From Acinetobacter sp. (GTDB lineage: Bacteria; Pseudomonadota; Gammaproteobacteria; Pseudomonadales; Moraxellaceae), in assembly GCA_030152275.1 (NCBI GenBank), contig JASLHF010000243.1, positions 1 to 20,496 on the forward strand: 20,496 bases of DNA, in the 5' to 3' direction. The position numbers were made by a program, and so were the translations under genes. Below are positions 15,671-20,496 of the stretch, in pieces (the first letter of the stretch is position 1; every line of letters starts with the position of its first letter). The notes under the pieces were generated by a model that was not told where the DNA came from, did not search any database, and saw only the letters and a program-made list of their open reading frames with translations.

Positions 15671-16905
15671 GACAAGATTTTAGTATTAAATCTTTACTAA
15701 AAATCACAACAAAAAATGAAATCATAAAGTTTAAACTTGGAAGAGATGAGTCTGAATATAAGGTTTCATTGCAAACCATTTCAGAATATTTAATTAATGA
15801 GAAACAAATCATTGATAACTTATACTGTAAAAAAGAAAGAAATAAAATTATTTATAGCACCAAATCTGCCAACACACATTATGCATTAAAGAAAATTTCT
15901 GTCGACTTAAAAAATCTTTACAAAATTGAAGTTCCCAATAGAGATGACATTTCAGAACAGATATATAGAATATTCGAACAATCTAGTAGTTTTAGCATTA
16001 TTAGGCTAGATATAAAAAGCTTTTATGAAAATATAAAATATGAAATCATTTTAAATAAAATAAATAAAGACAAATTATTATCTATTAAATCTATCAACAT
16101 TCTTAAGGAGTTAAAATTTTTTATTGATAACGGCTTACCACGTGGCTTATCAATAAGTCCTGTCCTTTCAGAAATCTTCATGAAAGATATTGATAGTGAA
16201 ATAAAAAATCTCAATGACGTATATTACTATGGTCGTTATGTAGATGATATAATTATTATTTCACCACAAAAATATGAATCCACTTTAGAAAAAACAATAG
16301 AAATTTTAGTCAAATATAATTTAAAGATTAATAATAAAAAATATTTTAAAAATATTGAAAAAGTAGATAATGATAAAAAATCAATTTCTGCAAGTTTTGA
16401 TTATTTGTGATACAAATAAATTATAGAAACAATTTCTTATAATAAAAAAAGAATAGTAAAAGCCGAATTATCTAATGCAAAAAAAAGAAAGATTAAAACT
16501 AGAATTATCCATAGTCTTTTAGATCGAGTTTACAATACTACATATAAAGATAAAGAAGAATTACTTATAAAACGGTTAAAAGTATTATCTTCTAATTATT
16601 CGATAACATATAGTGATTACTCAAAAGCCAATCTCAAAGCTGGAATGTTCTACAGTCATAGACTTGTTAATAACTACGGCATTTTCAGTGAATTTAATCA
16701 ATTTTTAAGTAAAGCACTATACTGCAAGAACCAAAGTTTTTTTGGCAAGGCAATGGCACAAATCTCATTTAGCGAAAAATTATACATTACAAAAAATATT
16801 TGCTTTGTGAGTGGCTTTAAAAATAAGCATTTCATTGAGTTAGAAAAAGATGAGATGGATCGTGTTAAAAAGTGTTGGCAAAACAAACGTCACATAAAAT
16901 TCTGA
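15664..16905 (+). pseudogene. drt3a: Reverse transcriptase of DRT3a (UG3) type, interrupted by two in-frame stops
   Basis: One frame of 413 codons before the final TGA. Palm motifs are intact: motif A RLDIKSFYENI (catalytic Asp 116), motif B LPRGLSISPVLSEIFM (158-173), motif C YVDD (192-195). Right after FDYL come TGA (16408-16410) and TAA (16417-16419). The expected sequence there is the RT motif …YLGYKF…, so Gly became stop, and the residue two codons past the Tyr did too. The frame then runs cleanly to 16905 with a plausible thumb (YSHRLVNNYGIFSEFNQFL). The upstream product would be 248 residues, with palm but no thumb. Size, pairing with a second larger RT and the downstream RNA fit Drt3a. 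The start ATG lies within the end of the SLATT gene, with a weak ribosome site. Recent inactivation is likeliest. Confidence 0.72.
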
Positions 16906-16912
16906 GATTTAA

Positions 16913-18877
16913 ATGAAAAGTAAGATTCACTTGGAAAAGAAAGATTTCTATAGAGCATTATTAACCGATGTACTGCCTTATGAAGTACCTTTTATATTAA
17001 CGAATGAAGGATTTTATAAGAATCTAAAATTCAGCACACTTGATTCTAACTCAAAAAAAATATTAGATAAGTTTTTATTTAATTCTAAAAGAAATACAGA
17101 TCCATTTGTATTTAAAATATCTAAAGATGAAACAAATTTTAGAAATCTGTATTTAGTCCACCCTAGTGAACAAATAAAAATTTCTAATTTATATAAAAAT
17201 TATTACCAATTAATTTCACACCTGTGTAATAGAAGTACATTTTCATTAAGATATCCGACATCAATAGCCAAATCTTTTTATATAAATTCTAGTGAAGATA
17301 CCACTAATCACATATATAAAGATGAAGATATTGAGTTAGAAAAAGATAATAACCCTCAATATGCAAGTACATATTTTATATATAAAGATATTAGTTTTTT
17401 GTACAAGTTTTATGATTCTTATAAATTCCATCGTATTGAAAAAAAATTTAGTAAATTATTAAAGTTTGATATAGCTAAATGCTTTGATTCTATATCTACT
17501 TTCCAATTACCTAGGTCTATTAATATAAACTATGGTTTTGATAGTAATTCAAATATCCATAGCTTTGAGCACTTATTCTCTTCAATTATGAATAGCGCAT
17601 ATAATGGGAATACACACGGTATTGTTATTGGACCAGAGTTCTAAAGAATATTTTCTGAAATTCTACTACAATCAATCGATAACTCAATAAAAAATAAATT
17701 ATTGAAGCATAATCTAGATAGCTCCAATAAAGGAATTATCGAAAATGTAGATTATGTTATAAAAAGATATGTTGATGATTATTTTCTTTTTTATAATGAT
17801 GAAAGAATTGCTAATACTATTTTTAAATGCATTACTGATGAACTATCAAAGTATAGATTATTCTGTAATGAATCCAAAAGTATTAAAACAAATATACCTT
17901 TTATTACTGGAGTCACAATAGCAAAACATGAAATAAAAAATAGACTTGATACTTTTTTTGAAATTTTCAGTTCAATTGAAAGTAATGAGAATAATATTAG
18001 CTTAAAACTTAATAGATATTACAAAATTTCTAGCCAATTAATTACCGATATAAAATGTATTGTTTTCAACAACAATGTAAGTTATTCAAGCATATCTGGT
18101 TACTTTTTCACTTTAATAAAGAATCATGTTTTATTAATTAATAAAAAATCTAATGAATTAACAGAAATCCAATCCAATAATTTAAGTAAATTATTACTAA
18201 TCATCTTAGATGTTTCTTTTTTTATATACTGTATGAATTTCAAAGTAAGAAGTACATATTTGATTTCACAAATTATAATTTTAATTAGCAATATTATCGA
18301 ATCATATAATAAAAGCATTGTCGAATTAATTCATAAAAAAATTTATGATGAAGTATATTTAGTTTTAAAAATAAAATCCAAGTCAGACATATTAAATAAT
18401 GTTGAAATTTTAAATCTTCTTATAGCTGTCAGAGATATTGATTTAGATTATCAAATTTTACCTGAAGATCTTCTTCAGTTATTAGAATCTGAAAATATCA
18501 ACCAATACAACTATTTTTCTATTATGACATTTTTATTCTATGTTCAACGTAAAAGAAATTACCAGCCTATAAGAGATCTTATTTATCAAAAAATTCTTCA
18601 AAAATTTGAAAAAATTGATATAAATATTTCTAACAATTCCGAGTTGATCCATATATTTTTTGATTCTTTAAGTTGCCCTTACCTAACCCCCCATCAAAAG
18701 AATCATATTACTAAAGTTGCTTTAAAACCATTGATAGACTTAAGTGATGATGAGATTGAACTTTTCGTTAAGGATATGAGTTCTGTAAATTGGTTCATTG
18801 ATTGGAATTTAAAGACTAAAGAGGCAATACAACGCTTATTAATGAAAAAAGAATTGAAATCACCTTATGGAAACTGA
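16913..18877 (+). pseudogene. drt3b: Reverse transcriptase of DRT3b (UG8) type, interrupted by one in-frame stop
   Basis: One frame of 654 codons before the final TGA, broken only by TAA at 17642-17644 (codon 244). Motif A is KFDIAKCFDSI (Asp 186). Motif B would read THGIVIGPEF-x-RIFSEI, where x, normally Ser, is the stop; TCA to TAA is one base. Motif C is YVDD at codons 286-289. About 350 further codons form a helical, AT-rich C-terminal region typical of the large partner. Without readthrough the first product (243 residues) has motif A but lacks the YVDD, so it cannot polymerise. A restart near 17702 has no ribosome site. It starts 7 bases after the first RT gene. Family assignment rests on motifs, length and pairing. 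Confidence 0.72.
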
Positions 18878-18887
18878 GATAATATGA

Positions 18888-18980
18888 GTGGAAATTAGCA
18901 ATACCTCCAACTATTGTTGGTTGATTTTACACACGATATAACTACTAATTTCTATAAAGGGATGTTTTAAGCATCCCTTT
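18888..18980 (+). ncRNA. Candidate DRT3 template RNA downstream of the second RT gene
   Basis: Between the RT stop (18877) and a terminator lies a compact fold. GAAATTAG (18891-18898) pairs perfectly with CTAATTTC (18945-18952), extended by three more pairs (two G-U) to 18888/18955. Inside is a hairpin CCAAC (18907-18911)/GTTGG (18916-18920) with a 4-base loop, then an unpaired stretch containing ACACAC at 18929-18934. As I recall recent work on DRT3, Drt3a copies an ACACAC stretch of a partner RNA into GT-repeat DNA; that recollection should be verified. The RNA could be processed from the operon mRNA or have its own promoter, which I could not find. The fold was done by eye. Confidence 0.55.
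18956..18980 (+). terminator. Intrinsic terminator of the SLATT-RT locus
   Basis: AAAGGGATG (18956-18964) pairs with CATCCCTTT (18972-18980) around a 7-base loop. The stem ends in TTT and is followed by an AT-rich ATTTATTA. It lies directly after the closing stem of the candidate ncRNA and would define its 3' end. Confidence 0.75.
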
Positions 18981-19032
18981 ATTTATTAATTGAATTTCTA
19001 TCTTCTCTTTCTTCACAAATATAGCTATATAT

Positions 19033-19133
19033 TTTTATCATAAAACTATACCCAAAAAATAAATTATTGAAAGGACAATACTCTTATCATAAGACTATTA
19101 TTCAATATTAAATGATAGTATTATCATAATACT
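19033..19133. promoter_or_regulatory. Three TTATCATAA dyads, resolution-site or operator candidate
   Basis: Three palindromes share the core TTATCATAA: TTTTATCATAAAA (19033-19045), CTTATCATAAG (19083-19093), and AGTATTATCATAATACT (19117-19133). Their centres are 49 and 37 bases apart. The recombinase starts 25 bases after the last. Tn3-class res sites have three dimer sites in this order, with the wider gap on the side away from the resolvase gene. The core differs from the Tn3 consensus, so a repressor operator array is an alternative. Confidence 0.5.
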
Positions 19134-19157
19134 TTAAAATACATGGTCAAATGAGAA

Positions 19158-19751
19158 GTGACTACTAGAATTTATGTCCGTGCCAGTACCAAAGACCAAG
19201 ATGCAGAAAGAGCATTAGATGATTTAAGAGTGTTCGCTAAATCCATTAAAGGTGATGTGAACGAATATGTAGAAAATGAATCAGGAACAAAGCTAGATAG
19301 ACCTGTATTAAATAGATTGTTAGATGAATCAAAGAACGGCGATACGTTACTTGTTGAGAGTGTAGATAGATTATCTAGGCTTTCTCAGACTGACTTTGAT
19401 GTCTTGAAAGGACGTATAAAAGAAAAGGGATTGAAGCTAGTTATAGCTGATCTACCAACTACGCACATGCTTATTAGTTCAACAGATACCATTACAGGCT
19501 CTATCCTGCACCTAATAAACAACATGCTTATAGATTTGTTAGCTACAATGGCTCGATTAGACAATGACAAGCGTAGAGAACGTATCAAGCAAGGCTTGGA
19601 AAAAAGTGGATATAAGCCTACAGGCAAGAAAGCAGATATGGCGAAACATGCTAGAATCAAAGAGTTAAATAATAAGGGTTTAACAAAAGAAGAAATAGCC
19701 AAAGCTGTTGGCTGTGGTATAGCTACTGTGTATAGAGTTTTAAAGGGGTAA
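19158..19751 (+). CDS. Serine recombinase, resolvase/invertase family
   Basis: 197 residues, the usual size of small resolvase/invertase recombinases. Catalytic residues are in place: Tyr6, Arg8, Ser10 in IYVRASTKDQ, and Asp70, Arg71, Arg74 in ESVDRLSRLS. The long dimer helix runs around 115-145 (NNMLIDLLATMARLDNDKRRERI). A C-terminal helix-turn-helix, LTKEEIAKAVGCGIATVYRVLKG (175-197), binds DNA. The start is GTG at 19158 with a weak AGAAG-like ribosome site; no in-frame ATG competes. It is less AT-rich than the RT genes, so it may have a separate origin. Its likely site is the triple-dyad array just upstream. Such enzymes resolve plasmid or transposon co-integrates or invert segments; which applies here is unknown. 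Confidence 0.9.
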   Translation: MTTRIYVRASTKDQDAERALDDLRVFAKSIKGDVNEYVENESGTKLDRPVLNRLLDESKNGDTLLVESVDRLSRLSQTDFDVLKGRIKEKGLKLVIADLPTTHMLISSTDTITGSILHLINNMLIDLLATMARLDNDKRRERIKQGLEKSGYKPTGKKADMAKHARIKELNNKGLTKEEIAKAVGCGIATVYRVLKG

Positions 19752-19754
19752 TTG

Positions 19755-20375
19755 GTGTTTTCAAAAAAAGAAAAAAGTATTATTTGTAAGCTATTCTTAG
19801 CTTATTTAATTATTATTTCATTCGGCTTGCTGATTTATTACTGGCTTACTAAAAACCCATGTATTGATAAGTCAGCTATGACAAATATCTTCGTATGGTC
19901 AGCAACTCTGTTTGCACCTATTACAGCGCTATTGCTCTTGAATGCTTGGAAATATCAATATCGAATCAATTTAATCAATGCAACAGCTTTAGAAACATGT
20001 AAATTGTTAGAAAAATCTGAAAGAGAGCTCATGATTTTTGAAGATTTATTACCTCACTTAAAAGTTACAAAGCCAAGCTCAATAAACAGCGAAATAATTA
20101 AAGAAATTAATCAATTACCAAATACTATATATGAATCCACTTATGGTATAAGTCGATTAGAAGAGTTAGTTAAAATAACTCCAAATATCGAAGATAAATT
20201 TCAAACTATTATTGATATGAACTATAACCTTTCTAAGCAAATTAAAGAATATATAGCTACAGACAATATGGGATTTTTAAATGGATTAGAGAAAGATATA
20301 AACCCATTAGCAGATGCTATTTCTGAAACGTCAGTTATTATGAAAACTTACATTAAGGAAGATATTGAAATTTAG
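19755..20375 (+). CDS. Unrecognised two-helix membrane protein
   Basis: About 206 residues, not recognised. Two hydrophobic segments near the N-terminus, at roughly 11-31 (KLFLAYLIIISFGLLIYYWLT) with the second around 45-65 (IFVWSATLFAPITALLLLNAW), are followed by a cytoplasmic, helical and highly charged region rich in Lys and Glu to the end. The start is uncertain between TTG at 19752 and GTG at 19755; GTG is preferred because AGGGG lies 6 bases upstream. It begins 3 bases after the recombinase stop and is surely co-transcribed with it. The layout (two N-terminal helices plus helical tail) resembles small phage- or plasmid-borne membrane proteins. No function can be assigned. Confidence 0.65.
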   Translation: MFSKKEKSIICKLFLAYLIIISFGLLIYYWLTKNPCIDKSAMTNIFVWSATLFAPITALLLLNAWKYQYRINLINATALETCKLLEKSERELMIFEDLLPHLKVTKPSSINSEIIKEINQLPNTIYESTYGISRLEELVKITPNIEDKFQTIIDMNYNLSKQIKEYIATDNMGFLNGLEKDINPLADAISETSVIMKTYIKEDIEI

Positions 20376-20465
20376 TGAGGTTCGTGCATCATACGTCTAA
20401 AATGTACGTGATGGATAGTACAAATTGCTTTATATCTTTATTCAAATAAAATCACTCTCAAGCAT

Positions 20466-20488
20466 GATATAGGTCATTGCACTATATC
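20466..20488. repeat. Inverted repeat at the right end of the window
   Basis: GATATAG (20466-20472) and CTATATC (20482-20488) are perfect inverted copies around 9 bases, in the AT-rich stretch 20376-20496 that holds no gene. It may be an operator or promoter element of a gene outside the window. Confidence 0.3.
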
Positions 20489-20496
20489 TTTGGAAT

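Noticed and set aside
14747..16419. Shared 11-mer TGATACAAATA at 14747 and at the stop cluster at 16408 as a recombination scar
   Set aside because: The reading frame continues unbroken across 16408-16419 and the surroundings do not match, so chance in AT-rich DNA is the simpler explanation.
16645..16905. Separate 86-residue gene starting at the ATG at 16645
   Set aside because: It is in the same frame as the first RT, with open reading between the stops and this ATG, and has no ribosome site; it is the RT's C-terminal part.
15664..18877. Retron or group II intron as the identity of the RT locus
   Set aside because: There are two different RTs in series, no msr/msd-type inverted repeats just 5' of an RT, no maturase or endonuclease domain in either protein and no intron domain V/VI fold seen. 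The paired layout fits DRT3 better.
17702..18877. Separate 391-residue gene starting with TTG at 17702
   Set aside because: It is in frame with the upstream RT half, carries the matching YVDD motif near its beginning and lacks a ribosome site; it is the second half of one RT gene.

Overview
The window looks like chromosomal DNA of an AT-rich gammaproteobacterium, most likely Acinetobacter. The reasons are moderate GC in the left two thirds, an OprD-type outer-membrane porin, strong AGGAG-type ribosome sites and compact operons with 4-base ATGA overlaps. The genus is inferred from gene style, not proven. Two very different parts meet at about 13.8-15.0 kb.

Left part (1-13758), metabolic and transport genes, nearly all on the minus strand. 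Positions 3-80 are the 3' end of a plus-strand gene, followed by a bidirectional terminator. Two NAD(P)-dependent dehydrogenases follow (a 3-hydroxyacyl-CoA/carnitine-dehydrogenase-like protein and an octopine/nopaline-dehydrogenase-like protein, only 4 bases apart). Upstream of them are an AraC-type regulator and an MFS permease, and diverging from the permease is a small NTF2/SnoaL-fold protein. A second minus-strand run (13758 to 5830) encodes a complete import route: OprD-like porin, periplasmic Liv-type binding protein, LivH permease, a LivM-LivG fusion and LivF ATPase. Two cytoplasmic enzymes follow, a ketopantoate-reductase-like dehydrogenase and a class II aldolase/adducin-like protein. 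The set reads as uptake and breakdown of a small carboxylate or amino-acid-like compound; the substrate cannot be read from the sequence.

Middle (13759-15043), about 1.3 kb without a convincing gene: the leader of the porin operon, two tiny ORFs, a strong terminator, a second hairpin and a 12-base tandem repeat. Composition drops sharply to very AT-rich here.

Right part (15044-20496), accessory DNA on the plus strand. A three-gene operon encodes a SLATT-type membrane protein and two different reverse transcriptases, followed by a short structured RNA candidate that carries ACACAC in an unpaired segment and ends at a terminator. This matches a DRT3-type anti-phage reverse transcriptase locus (Drt3a/Drt3b plus ncRNA) with an added SLATT membrane protein. 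Both RT genes are interrupted by in-frame stop codons (two in the first, one in the second) but otherwise keep one reading frame from end to end. The locus is therefore either freshly inactivated or uses stop-codon readthrough. After it comes a serine recombinase preceded by three evenly placed TTATCATAA dyads that resemble a three-subsite resolution site, then a two-helix membrane protein. The recombinase suggests the right part is mobile cargo.
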